A DNA stretch of 11,298 nt from Treponema sp. UBA4328 (GTDB lineage: Bacteria; Spirochaetota; Spirochaetia; Treponematales; Treponemataceae): assembly GCA_002394465.1 (NCBI GenBank), contig DGTU01000141.1:1-11298 (forward strand), written 5' to 3'. This document shows positions 1-7,514 of the stretch, one piece after another. The position numbers were made by a program, and so were the translations under genes. The notes under the pieces are model-generated. The model worked only from the letters and a program-made list of their open reading frames with translations. It searched no databases and was not told the origin of the DNA. The stretch's first letter is position 1. Each line of letters opens with the position of its first letter.

Positions 1-824
1 TTTACGGAAAGGGCGGAATCGGAAAATCAACGACAACGCAGAATCTTACGGCCGGACTTCTTGAACTTGGAAAGCAGGTTCTCGTAGTAGGCTGTGACCC
101 GAAGGCAGATTCAACAAGGCTTCTTCTCGGAGGACTTCATCAGAAGACAGTTCTTGATACCCTCAGGGACAACAAAACCGAGGTTGAACTTCAGGACCTT
201 CAGAAAATCGGATTCAAGGGCGTACGCTGCGTAGAATCAGGCGGACCGGAACCGGGCGTCGGATGTGCAGGACGCGGAATCATTACGTCAATTTCAATGC
301 TTGAACAGCTCGGTGCATACACAGATGACCTCGACTATGTTTTCTATGACGTCCTCGGTGACGTAGTATGCGGCGGTTTTGCAATGCCAATCCGCGAAGG
401 AAAGGCCAAGGAAATTTACATCGTAGCATCAGGCGAAATGATGGCCCTTTATGCTGCAAACAATATCTGCAAGGGTATCGCAAAATATGCAGCTCACGGT
501 GACGTACGTCTCGGCGGAATCATCTGTAACAGCCGCAACGTAGACAATGAACTTGAACTTCTGCAGGCCTTCTGTAAGGAACTCAATACCCAGCTGATTT
601 ACTTTGTTCCGAGAAACAATGTCGTTCAGCAGGCAGAAATCCGCAAGAAGACGGTAATCGAATATCAGCCTGAATGTACCCAGGCACAGGTTTACCGCGA
701 GCTTGCAAAGAAAATTGACGAAAACAAGAATTTTACGATTCCTATTCCAATGACACAGGAGAGACTGGAGGAAATTCTCATCGAGCACGGAATGATGGAC
801 GGTGCTGACAACTACGTAATCTAA
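1..824 (+). CDS. Nitrogenase-like iron protein (NifH/MarH family), 5' truncated by window edge
   Basis: This is the ATP-dependent electron donor of a nitrogenase-type two-component reductase, a homodimer bridging one [4Fe-4S] cluster. The reading frame is open from base 3, and only about the first 7-9 residues should be missing. The visible sequence starts with the P-loop YGKGGIGKST (bases 3-32). The two cluster cysteines are both present: GVGCAGRG with its Cys codon at 264-266, and DVVCGGFAMP with its Cys codon at 369-371. The Arg of CAGRG, the ADP-ribosylation site in some NifH proteins, is kept. The protein is NifH-like along its whole length. I infer that it serves the D/K-like pair encoded downstream rather than a true nitrogenase, because those subunits carry non-canonical active-site residues and no nif accessory gene is visible. 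Alternatives are MarH, another group-IV Nfl/Cfb-type reductase, or NifH itself. The family call is very secure and the subgroup is not. Confidence 0.95.
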   Translation, partial: YGKGGIGKSTTTQNLTAGLLELGKQVLVVGCDPKADSTRLLLGGLHQKTVLDTLRDNKTEVELQDLQKIGFKGVRCVESGGPEPGVGCAGRGIITSISMLEQLGAYTDDLDYVFYDVLGDVVCGGFAMPIREGKAKEIYIVASGEMMALYAANNICKGIAKYAAHGDVRLGGIICNSRNVDNELELLQAFCKELNTQLIYFVPRNNVVQQAEIRKKTVIEYQPECTQAQVYRELAKKIDENKNFTIPIPMTQERLEEILIEHGMMDGADNYVI

Positions 825-846
825 AAACACAAACCGGAAGGAATAT

Positions 847-3012
847 ATGCATATAATAAAGACACCATACAAATACATAAATGAGGCCGGTGCCATAAAG
901 AAAGCCGGCGAATACCTCGCTGAAACCGGCAGAAAGCCTCTGATTATTGCCGGAGAAAAGGCAGGCAAAGCCGTCGAAAAAGAGCTTAAAAAGAGCCTCT
1001 CTGATGCCGGAATCAGCACGGAGAATTACTTTACGTTCAAAGGCTATCCGTCACAGAATCAGTTTGATTATTACGCAAACCTTGCAAAAGAAAAAAATGC
1101 CGATTTCATCATCGGAATCGGAGGCGGACGCGTCATTGATACTTCAAAGGCTGCCGCTGACATTGCAGGACTTTCAGTTGTTACCGTTCCGACGGTATGT
1201 GCGACCTGTGCTTCATGGGCAGCCCTTACGATTCAGTATGATGACAACGGTGCATACGTTAAGCACAGATGGAATAAAAAATCACCGGTAATCGTTCTTG
1301 CAGACCCGGAAGTCATCTTCACTGCTCCGCAGCGTTACCTTTTTTCCGGAGTAGTCGATACTTTTGCAAAATTCTTTGAAGTACGTCCTACTTTTGACAG
1401 GCATGCAGGAGATACTCCGACCAGCATTTCAATGTTCGAGGCAAAGCTTGCCTACAAAAACCTTGAAGCAGACACCTTTAAGGCACTTGAAGAAGCAGAG
1501 AAAGGAGTTTTCGGACAGGCAGCAGAAAATGTAATTGACGCCGTAATATATCTTGCAGGCTTCACAGGAAGCGTAAAGTCAAGGTACGGACATTACAGTT
1601 TTGCCCATCCCTTCTACCACACTTCGACACAGGTGTTAAAGTCGAACGTAAAGCTTCACGGTGAGAAAGTCGCATTCGGAATCGTAGTTCAGCTGATTCT
1701 CGAAGGCAAAAGTGAATCTGAAGTTCTTGATGCAATAAAGCTGTTTTCAAAATACAGTGCAGACTTTGTGCTTTCGGACTTTAACCTTGAAGACGAAGAC
1801 CTCAGATTCTTAAGCACACAGATTGGAACGCTTTTCCCGTATGCAGTGTGGAAGCCGGAAGAGATTTACGCCGCTTTCCTCAGGGCAGACGAACTTACTA
1901 AAAAATTCAGGCAGTCAGAAGTACGCACTGAACTTACGGTTGAACCGAGGGCAGTCCTCAAAAACCTTCCTCCGTACAGGTCAGCAAGGAGCCTTCAGAC
2001 TCTCCAGCGCGTAAAGGGACTGACTTCTGTCATAAAGCTTGCCGCAAATGAAAATACGCTCGGTTTTTCAGAAAACGTATGGGATTCAATCCGCAAAAAC
2101 GTTACTTCCCAGTATCCGGACGGAAGCGCCTTTGCACTCCGTTCAAAAATTGCTTCCAGGTTCGGCGTTGAACTTGAAAACGTCGTAATCGGTAACGGTT
2201 CATTCGAGCTGATTTACCTTACTGCCATTGCCTTTGTTAACGAAGGAGACGAAACAATTTCAGCAGTTCCGACCTTCGGCTGGTACAAGACGGCAACTGA
2301 AATCATGGGCGGTAAGTTCATCGGAGTTCCGGTTAAAGATTTTAAGACAGACCTTGATGCAATTGCTGAAGCAGTAACTGAAAGGACAAAAATAATCTGG
2401 CTGTGCAATCCGAACAACCCGACTGGCTCAATTTTCACTCAGAAAGAACTTGAAGCCTTCCTTGCAAAGATTCCGGAGAATATTCTCGTAGTTCTTGATG
2501 AAGCCTATGCAGATTTTGTAACGGAAAGCGATTTCCCGGATTCTGTTCCGCTCATCAAAAAACACGGAAACCTTGTTTCGTTCAGGACCTTCTCAAAGCT
2601 CGAAGGTCTTGCAAACTTCCGCGTAGGATATGCAATCGCAAACAGGGATTTCACTGCCCTTCTGACAAGAATCAAGATTCCTTCAAACGTAAGCGGAGCA
2701 GGACAGGCAGCTGCCCTTGCCGCAATCGATGATGAAGAGTTCAAGAAGAAGACACGCAGTAATGCAGATTCACAGAAGGAACTTTACTACGAAGCCTTCA
2801 GAAAGCACGGCTTTAAATACGTAAAGTCCAATTCAAACTTCATATTCTTTGATATCGGACAGGAAGCAGCTCCTGTAGTCGAAAAGTTCCTTGACAGTGG
2901 AATTCTTGTGAGGGACGGCGGCGAATACGGCTTTCCGACGATGTTAAGAATTTCAATCGGTTCACCGGAAGAAAATAAAAAGGTCCTGGATCTTTTTGAA
3001 AAAATATTTTGA
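847..3012 (+). CDS. Bifunctional fusion: GldA-type iron/zinc alcohol dehydrogenase + HisC-type PLP aminotransferase
   Basis: Two enzymes are joined in one 721-residue chain. Residues 1 to about 355 form a GldA-type (glycerol dehydrogenase) NAD-dependent dehydrogenase, with the nucleotide-binding GGGRVIDTSK at 92-101. Asp171, His254 and His271 sit in the contexts SGVVDTF, FAHPF and KLHGEKVAFG, and match the metal ligands known for E. coli GldA. After a short linker, residues from about 385 to 721 form a fold-type-I aminotransferase of the histidinol-phosphate type. Its markers are NPNNPTG at 521-527, DEAYADF from Asp551, the Schiff-base Lys584 in RTFSKLEGLANFRVGY, and a C-terminal RISIGSPEEN. 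Start: GGAAGG at 836-841 lies 5 bases before ATG. The gene sits 22 bases after the nifH-like gene and 33 before the nifD-like gene, so it belongs to that system. Alcohol/aldehyde and amino/oxo interconversion of a shared substrate is inferred, and the substrate is unknown. It is unlikely to be the histidine-pathway HisC. Confidence 0.9.
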   Translation: MHIIKTPYKYINEAGAIKKAGEYLAETGRKPLIIAGEKAGKAVEKELKKSLSDAGISTENYFTFKGYPSQNQFDYYANLAKEKNADFIIGIGGGRVIDTSKAAADIAGLSVVTVPTVCATCASWAALTIQYDDNGAYVKHRWNKKSPVIVLADPEVIFTAPQRYLFSGVVDTFAKFFEVRPTFDRHAGDTPTSISMFEAKLAYKNLEADTFKALEEAEKGVFGQAAENVIDAVIYLAGFTGSVKSRYGHYSFAHPFYHTSTQVLKSNVKLHGEKVAFGIVVQLILEGKSESEVLDAIKLFSKYSADFVLSDFNLEDEDLRFLSTQIGTLFPYAVWKPEEIYAAFLRADELTKKFRQSEVRTELTVEPRAVLKNLPPYRSARSLQTLQRVKGLTSVIKLAANENTLGFSENVWDSIRKNVTSQYPDGSAFALRSKIASRFGVELENVVIGNGSFELIYLTAIAFVNEGDETISAVPTFGWYKTATEIMGGKFIGVPVKDFKTDLDAIAEAVTERTKIIWLCNPNNPTGSIFTQKELEAFLAKIPENILVVLDEAYADFVTESDFPDSVPLIKKHGNLVSFRTFSKLEGLANFRVGYAIANRDFTALLTRIKIPSNVSGAGQAAALAAIDDEEFKKKTRSNADSQKELYYEAFRKHGFKYVKSNSNFIFFDIGQEAAPVVEKFLDSGILVRDGGEYGFPTMLRISIGSPEENKKVLDLFEKIF

Positions 3013-3045
3013 GTGAAATAGAGACAAAAACTATAGAGGTACTAA

Positions 3046-4515
3046 ATGGCTAAACAAATTGAAGACACAATCCGTGACAAACACCCGGGATTTACTGATG
3101 CCCAGGCCGGAACTGCAAAAGTCATTCAGGATAAGGCAAAAAGGCACTGCCTCAAGGCCGCACACAGGACTTTTGAGCAGGGAATTCAGTGCGTTCAGGT
3201 AAACAGCACGAATGCGCTCATCTCCCTTCAGGATTCCGTAATGGTTGTTCACGCTCCGCTCGGCTGTTCAGGTCTTGCGTGCATGCAGGCAATCGACCAT
3301 CTCGATGTCTACAAGCATCACAAGAACGGAGAAAACCTTTCAGGCGGAAAGCTCATTTCAACAGGTCTTGGAGAAAAAGAAGTCGTTCTCGGCGGAACAA
3401 ACCGTCTTAAGGAAACGATCGACAAGGCAGTCGAAAGGCACAATCCGAAAATCGTATTCATCCTTTCTTCATGTGCTGCAGCAATCATAGGTGATGACAT
3501 TGACGCCGTAGCAGCAGAAATGGAAAGAAAATACTGTGAGCGCCATCTTATCGTTGCTCCGGTTCACTGCGAAGGCTTTAAGTCACGCAACCATGCAACA
3601 GGCTACGACCTTGCACTTGCAACGCTGCAGAATTACGTAATCCGCGACGCTCATCCGCCGAAGCAGAAAGGCCTCATAAACCTCTTTGCAACACATTCCT
3701 TAAGCTGGGCTGACCAGCAGGAAATGCGCAGGATGCTCAAAGCCATCGGTCTTGAAGTAAATATTCTTCCTTATCATGCCCGCTACGAAGACATCATGAA
3801 AATTCCTGCAGCAGAATACAACATTTCTGTCTGCCAGATTTTCGCCGACGAATACATCAGATTCCTCAAGGAAAAATACGGCATTCCTTATGCAGTAACC
3901 TGCATGCCGATCGGAACAAAGAATGTCAAACGCTGGCTCCGTGCAGTTGCAGAACTCACCGGAAAACAGAAGGAAGCCGAGGAATTCATCGCACAGGAAG
4001 AAGCCCTTGTAAAGGATGAAATCGCCGAAATCAGGAAAAAGACTGAAGGCCTTAAGGTCTGCATCACTGCAGGAACTGGCCGCGGTTTTGCAGCAGCAAC
4101 CCTCATCGGTGACTACGGAATGAAGCTTCTTGCAATTCATACTCCGTACTATGAAGACGCATATTATCCTGAGTTCACGGAGATTGAAGACATTCACGGT
4201 TCAGACTTCCTGATTAACGTTGCAGACATGCAGCCGTACGAGCAGATTAACCTGCTCAAAAAATACAAGCCGGACGTATTCATAGGAATGTCGAACTGGG
4301 TTGCAAGGCTCGGAATTCCTTCAACGCATATTCTGGACAGCAAGCGTCCTACATTCGGCTTTAAGGGAGTCCTGTATCTGGGAAGGAAAATCGAGGATGC
4401 CATCGACAACAACAACTTCAACAAGCACGTTGCTGCACATGAAAATCCTCCGTTCCGCGCAGAATGGTACAGGGAAGATCCCTTCAAATATGTTCAGTTT
4501 CCAGAGGAGGACTAG
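3046..4515 (+). CDS. Nitrogenase-like component 1 alpha subunit (NifD/MarD-like)
   Basis: This is the cofactor-binding alpha subunit of a nitrogenase-like reductase (489 residues, near NifD size). The P-cluster cysteine positions are filled by Cys49, Cys74 (in APLGCSG) and Cys143 (in SSCAAAIIGDD). The spacing of 25 between the first two matches Cys62-Cys88 of Azotobacter NifD. Cys263, in EYNISVCQIFADEY followed by EKYGIP, aligns with cofactor ligand Cys275 (LVHCYRSMNY...EKYGIP). His428 in GIPSTH could replace His442, but lies two residues nearer to GIP. In CEGF at 175-178 and onward, His183 and Tyr187 occupy the positions of Gln191 and His195, residues tied to N2 reduction. The Arg96 equivalent is Ala. 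I infer a substrate other than N2, in the style of methylthio-alkane reductase. A NifE-like scaffold is less likely because the alpha and beta P-cluster cysteines are complete and no second D/K pair is present. RBS GAGGT lies at 3036-3040. Confidence 0.9.
   Translation: MAKQIEDTIRDKHPGFTDAQAGTAKVIQDKAKRHCLKAAHRTFEQGIQCVQVNSTNALISLQDSVMVVHAPLGCSGLACMQAIDHLDVYKHHKNGENLSGGKLISTGLGEKEVVLGGTNRLKETIDKAVERHNPKIVFILSSCAAAIIGDDIDAVAAEMERKYCERHLIVAPVHCEGFKSRNHATGYDLALATLQNYVIRDAHPPKQKGLINLFATHSLSWADQQEMRRMLKAIGLEVNILPYHARYEDIMKIPAAEYNISVCQIFADEYIRFLKEKYGIPYAVTCMPIGTKNVKRWLRAVAELTGKQKEAEEFIAQEEALVKDEIAEIRKKTEGLKVCITAGTGRGFAAATLIGDYGMKLLAIHTPYYEDAYYPEFTEIEDIHGSDFLINVADMQPYEQINLLKKYKPDVFIGMSNWVARLGIPSTHILDSKRPTFGFKGVLYLGRKIEDAIDNNNFNKHVAAHENPPFRAEWYREDPFKYVQFPEED
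4504..4510 (+). promoter_or_regulatory. Ribosome binding site that sets the start of the NifK-like gene
   Basis: GAGGAGG lies inside the last codons of the NifD-like gene, 10 bases before ATG 4521. It favours that ATG over an in-frame ATG at 4464. The longer form would overlap the D-like gene by 52 bases and add 19 residues (MVQGRSLQICS...) that do not look like the family. Confidence 0.85.
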
Positions 4516-4520
4516 AGAAT

Positions 4521-5807
4521 ATGGAAAAATGCGTAGAAAGACCAAGATGCTTCTGTTCACTTCAGGGAGCTATTGATGTCGTAGGAAATATATGGCGTGC
4601 AATTCCGATCCTGCACGCAAGCCCGGGATGCTCAGACCAGGCTTCTGTCGGAACAAACCTTTATTACCTGGGGGGCTATCACGGTCTTCCAAGTTCTAAT
4701 GCATACGAAAAAGAAGTTGTATTCGGAGGTACTAAACGCCTTGAAGAAACAATTAAGGGAAGCCTTGAAGTAATGGACGGCGACCTTTATGCGGTTCTTA
4801 CAGGGTGCTCTATGGGTATTAACGGCGACGACGTCGAAATGGCACTTGAGCCTTTCGCAGATTCTGAATATCCGATTGTTTCGATAGACACTGCAGGTTT
4901 CCGCGGAGACGCCTATGTCGGTTACCAGTTTGCACTTCTTGCACTCCTCAAAAAAGTAGCAAAAAAGACAAAGACTGAACCTCTGACTGTGAATCTGTAT
5001 GGTCAGCCTTGCTGTACGGACAACACAATCCGCGGTGACTTTGAGGAAATCAAGCGTCTGCTCGGAAGAATCGGAGTAAAGGTCAACAACTTCTTCCTTA
5101 ATAAAAAAGGAATCGACCAGCTTAAAAACGCCGGAAATGCCGCACTGAACATCAATGTTTCTCCGTGGCTCGGAAAAAACATCGACGTTTACATGAAGGC
5201 AAACTTCGGAATCGAAACGCTGACATTCAACGGCTGGCCTGTAGGACCTGAGGACGTTGCTTTCTTTCTTAGGACCGTTGCAGACAAGCTCAACGAAAAG
5301 CATGAAGGTGCAGTTGACGAAAAGCTCCTCAAAAAAGTGATTAAAGAAGAAGGGGACTATGTCTATGAATATCTTGATTCACTTATGGGAACTTTTGAAA
5401 GGCACAGGTTCGTGCTCATCGGTGAAAGTGCAAAGATTCTTGGGCTCGCCCGCTTCCTTGTAAACATTCACGGTCACATTCCGCTTGCATTAATCTGTAC
5501 CGACACGGTTCCGGTTAAATTCAGGCAGGGAATAATTGATGAAGTTCAAAAGCTGGACTGTTCAAGAAAGGCTGACGTCTATTTTGAATATGACACTTAT
5601 GAAATAGCCCGCATTGCCAAAACTTATAAAGGGAAGGCAACGCTTTTGATGGGAAGTTCGTATGAGAAGAAACTTGCTCCGGAACTGGAAGTATTTTTCT
5701 TTGTAATCACTTCAAATCCTGATCTTGATCATAAGATCCTCAACAAATCACATATCGGTACGAGGGGATGCATCACGCTGATTGAAGATTTGTACAACCA
5801 CTATTAA
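4521..5807 (+). CDS. Nitrogenase-like component 1 beta subunit (NifK/MarK-like)
   Basis: This is the beta subunit that pairs with the product of the preceding gene (428 residues, clearly shorter than the roughly 520 of NifK and without its N-terminal extension). Its three P-cluster cysteine positions are Cys12, Cys37 (in ASPGCSDQ) and Cys96 (in LTGCSMGINGDDVE). The spacings of 25 and 59 are close to 25 and 58 in NifK (Cys70, 95, 153). The N-terminus carries two further cysteines, Cys4 and Cys10. The segment EKEVVFGGTKRLEETI closely resembles EKEVVLGGTNRLKETI in the D-like partner, as expected for paralogous subunits. The start is only 5 bases after the D-like stop, which implies translational coupling and equal dosage. 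NifN normally lacks one P-cluster cysteine, so retention of all three argues for a catalytic K subunit rather than a scaffold. The family is secure, and the specific reaction is unknown. Confidence 0.9.
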   Translation: MEKCVERPRCFCSLQGAIDVVGNIWRAIPILHASPGCSDQASVGTNLYYLGGYHGLPSSNAYEKEVVFGGTKRLEETIKGSLEVMDGDLYAVLTGCSMGINGDDVEMALEPFADSEYPIVSIDTAGFRGDAYVGYQFALLALLKKVAKKTKTEPLTVNLYGQPCCTDNTIRGDFEEIKRLLGRIGVKVNNFFLNKKGIDQLKNAGNAALNINVSPWLGKNIDVYMKANFGIETLTFNGWPVGPEDVAFFLRTVADKLNEKHEGAVDEKLLKKVIKEEGDYVYEYLDSLMGTFERHRFVLIGESAKILGLARFLVNIHGHIPLALICTDTVPVKFRQGIIDEVQKLDCSRKADVYFEYDTYEIARIAKTYKGKATLLMGSSYEKKLAPELEVFFFVITSNPDLDHKILNKSHIGTRGCITLIEDLYNHY

Positions 5808-5827
5808 TAAATAACAGGAGAAAAAAA

Positions 5828-6715
5828 ATGAAAAAAATTAATTTAGTCCTTATTGCTTCGGCACTTATCGCAGGCCTTGCATTTACATCATGCAGCAAGG
5901 AAAAAACAGCTGCAGAGGAACAGTCAGTCCGCAAGATCATCGCTGCAACAGGAGCCGGAATCAAGCCTAACGCTTACTATGAAAACGGCGAACTCAAAGG
6001 CTACGAGGTTGAAATCCTCCAGAAAGTCTTTGCAGAACTTCCTCAGTACGAACTTGAAATCCAGAAGACTGAATTTGCTTCAATCTTCACAGGACTTGAT
6101 GCAGGTCTTTTCCAGATCGGTTTCAACCAGCTTGAATACAACCACACACGCGGCGAAAAATACATCATCTCTGACGTAAACGGCGTAATTCCGCGCGGAG
6201 CAACAGTAAGAAAGGGACAGACAGAAATCAAGGGAATCTTCGATCTCCCGGGTCACAAAACAATCGCCCTTCCTACAAATGCAAACGCAAATCTCTACAG
6301 AAGATGGAATGCAGCACACCCTGGAAACGAAATCGACGTTAAGTTTGTTGAAGCATACGGCAACTACCTGCTCGACATTGAAGAAGGCAGAATCGACTTT
6401 ATGTATCACTTCGTAAGCTACCTCAAGGACGAGCTTGATTCAAAGGGATACAACGACAGACTTGAAATCGTTCCGTTCAAGACTTCTGAAAAACAGGAAT
6501 TTACAGGAACTCCTGACGGAATGTTCTATCTCTTCCCTATCGGCGAAGAACAGCTTGCAGAAGATTTCAACAAAAAGTTTGAAGAGCTTGTTGAAAACGG
6601 CACAATCGATGAAATTTTCAACAAATATCAGCCTAAGGAAATCTTCAGGAATACCCTTACACTTGATTACATCAAGTATTACAGGGACTTCATTAACAAA
6701 GACCTTACAAAATAA
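5828..6715 (+). CDS. ABC importer substrate-binding lipoprotein, amino-acid family 3
   Basis: This is an extracytoplasmic solute receptor (295 residues). A short positively charged start (MKKIN) leads into a hydrophobic stretch ending in FTSC at Cys22. That is a lipobox of the relaxed kind seen in spirochaetes, so the protein is probably lipid-anchored. The mature part has the family-3 (SBP_bac_3) layout: GYEVEILQKVFAEL, then FASIFTGLDAG, then NQLEYNHTRGEKYIIS. The Arg in the last motif is where this family contacts the ligand carboxylate. The NxxxxNxxRxEKY pattern recalls sulfur-amino-acid (cystine-type) receptors more than histidine or glutamine ones, but this is a weak cue. RBS AGGAG lies only 20 bases after the NifK-like stop, so the importer is part of the nitrogenase-like operon. 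The ligand is unknown, and from context a sulfur- or amino-acid-like substrate of the pathway is plausible. Confidence 0.88.
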   Translation: MKKINLVLIASALIAGLAFTSCSKEKTAAEEQSVRKIIAATGAGIKPNAYYENGELKGYEVEILQKVFAELPQYELEIQKTEFASIFTGLDAGLFQIGFNQLEYNHTRGEKYIISDVNGVIPRGATVRKGQTEIKGIFDLPGHKTIALPTNANANLYRRWNAAHPGNEIDVKFVEAYGNYLLDIEEGRIDFMYHFVSYLKDELDSKGYNDRLEIVPFKTSEKQEFTGTPDGMFYLFPIGEEQLAEDFNKKFEELVENGTIDEIFNKYQPKEIFRNTLTLDYIKYYRDFINKDLTK

Positions 6716-6724
6716 TTAAAACTC

Positions 6725-6754
6725 AGGAGGGCCGGAATCAATCCGGCTTCTCCT
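6725..6754 (+). other. Intercistronic hairpin between binding-protein and permease genes
   Basis: The inner stem is GCCGGA (6731-6736) with TCCGGC (6742-6747) around the loop ATCAA. It is extended outward by AGGAG (6725-6729) with CTCCT (6750-6754). No T-run follows, since the sequence continues with a C-rich stretch. It is therefore more likely an mRNA-stabilising or partial-attenuation element than a full terminator. Such elements commonly let a binding protein be made in excess over its membrane partners. Confidence 0.7.
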
Positions 6755-6779
6755 CACCCCCCTTCTAAAGAGGTACATC

Positions 6780-7514
6780 ATGCCCAATCTTTTTGATCTC
6801 GGCGTAGTTTACGATGATTTTTTTGAACTGATTAAATTTCTCCCGGTAACACTGAAAATTGCATTCTTTGCAATGATATTCGGACTAGCATTCGGATTTC
6901 TCCTTGCAATCATCAGGCTCAAGAAAACTCCGGTGCTCAAACAGTTTACGAGCGTCTACATTTCGCTCATCCGCGGAACTCCGATCCTCGTACAGCTCTA
7001 CATAACGTATTTCGGTATTCCGATTTTCCTCAAATACCTTAACTACTGGAACGGCTGGCACATTCAGGTTACAGGAATTCCTCCGATTGTCTATGCAATT
7101 GCAGCCCTTGCATTCAACCAGGCCGCATTCTATTCGGTAACGATACAGTCTGCCCTTGAAGCCGTAAACAAGGGAGAAATCGAAGCCGCAGCTTCCCTGG
7201 GAATGACCGGCTTTCAGCGAATGATTCACATCATCATACCTGAGGCACTTGAACTTGCACTTCCGTCACTCGGAAACACGATCATCGGTCTTGTAAAGGG
7301 AACATCCCTCGCCTTCACCTGTTCAATCGTAGAAATGACGGCTCAGGGAAAAATCATAGCCGGCTCAGACTTCCGCTTCTTTGAAGTTTATGTTGCCCTC
7401 GGAATCATCTACTGGCTCGTAACGATTGTAATCGAACACATCCTCAAGGGAATACTTAAATTAACTTCTGTTCCTGAGCAGCCAAAAACTGACGCCAGGG
7501 AGGCAAAGGCATGA
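6780..7514 (+). CDS. Amino-acid ABC transporter permease (HisM/TcyB family)
   Basis: This is the membrane-spanning subunit of a polar amino-acid importer (244 residues, normal for the family). Hydrophobic segments are visible from about residue 18 (LPVTLKIAFFAMIFGLAFGF), around 60-85, near 100-120, and near 200-220. The RGTPILVQLY segment is typical of His/Glu/Asp/cystine importers. The cytoplasmic EAA loop EAAASLGMTGFQRMIHIIIP starts at Glu135 and contacts the ATPase. RBS AGAGGT lies just upstream at 6769-6774. The stop overlaps the start of the ATPase gene in ATGA (7511-7514), which indicates translational coupling. It probably acts as a homodimer because no second permease gene is present. 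The substrate is inferred only from neighbours. Confidence 0.92.
   Translation: MPNLFDLGVVYDDFFELIKFLPVTLKIAFFAMIFGLAFGFLLAIIRLKKTPVLKQFTSVYISLIRGTPILVQLYITYFGIPIFLKYLNYWNGWHIQVTGIPPIVYAIAALAFNQAAFYSVTIQSALEAVNKGEIEAAASLGMTGFQRMIHIIIPEALELALPSLGNTIIGLVKGTSLAFTCSIVEMTAQGKIIAGSDFRFFEVYVALGIIYWLVTIVIEHILKGILKLTSVPEQPKTDAREAKA

Noticed and set aside
429..1019. 196-codon minus-strand open frame
   Set aside because: It lies opposite the well-conserved nifH-like gene and the start of the fusion gene. Its translation is Cys/Phe-rich with no recognisable domain.
847..3012. Fusion gene as an assembly or frameshift artefact of two genes
   Set aside because: The frame is open across the junction, both domains are complete, there is no internal ribosome binding site with a start codon at the domain boundary, and the linker reads as ordinary protein.
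3700..4197. Minus-strand open frame opposite the NifD-like gene
   Set aside because: It is an antisense shadow of a conserved coding region, with no ribosome binding site or domain seen.
4464..4520. Upstream in-frame ATG extending the NifK-like protein by 19 residues
   Set aside because: It would overlap the D-like gene by 52 bases, the added residues do not fit the family, and GAGGAGG at 4504-4510 is correctly placed for ATG 4521.
4632..5303. 223-codon minus-strand open frame opposite the NifK-like gene
   Set aside because: It is an antisense shadow. The plus-strand frame carries the P-cluster motifs and explains the sequence.
3046..5807. Reading the D/K pair as NifEN cofactor scaffold
   Set aside because: All six P-cluster cysteine positions are filled and there is no other D/K pair in view, so a catalytic component 1 is the better reading, although genes outside the window could change this.
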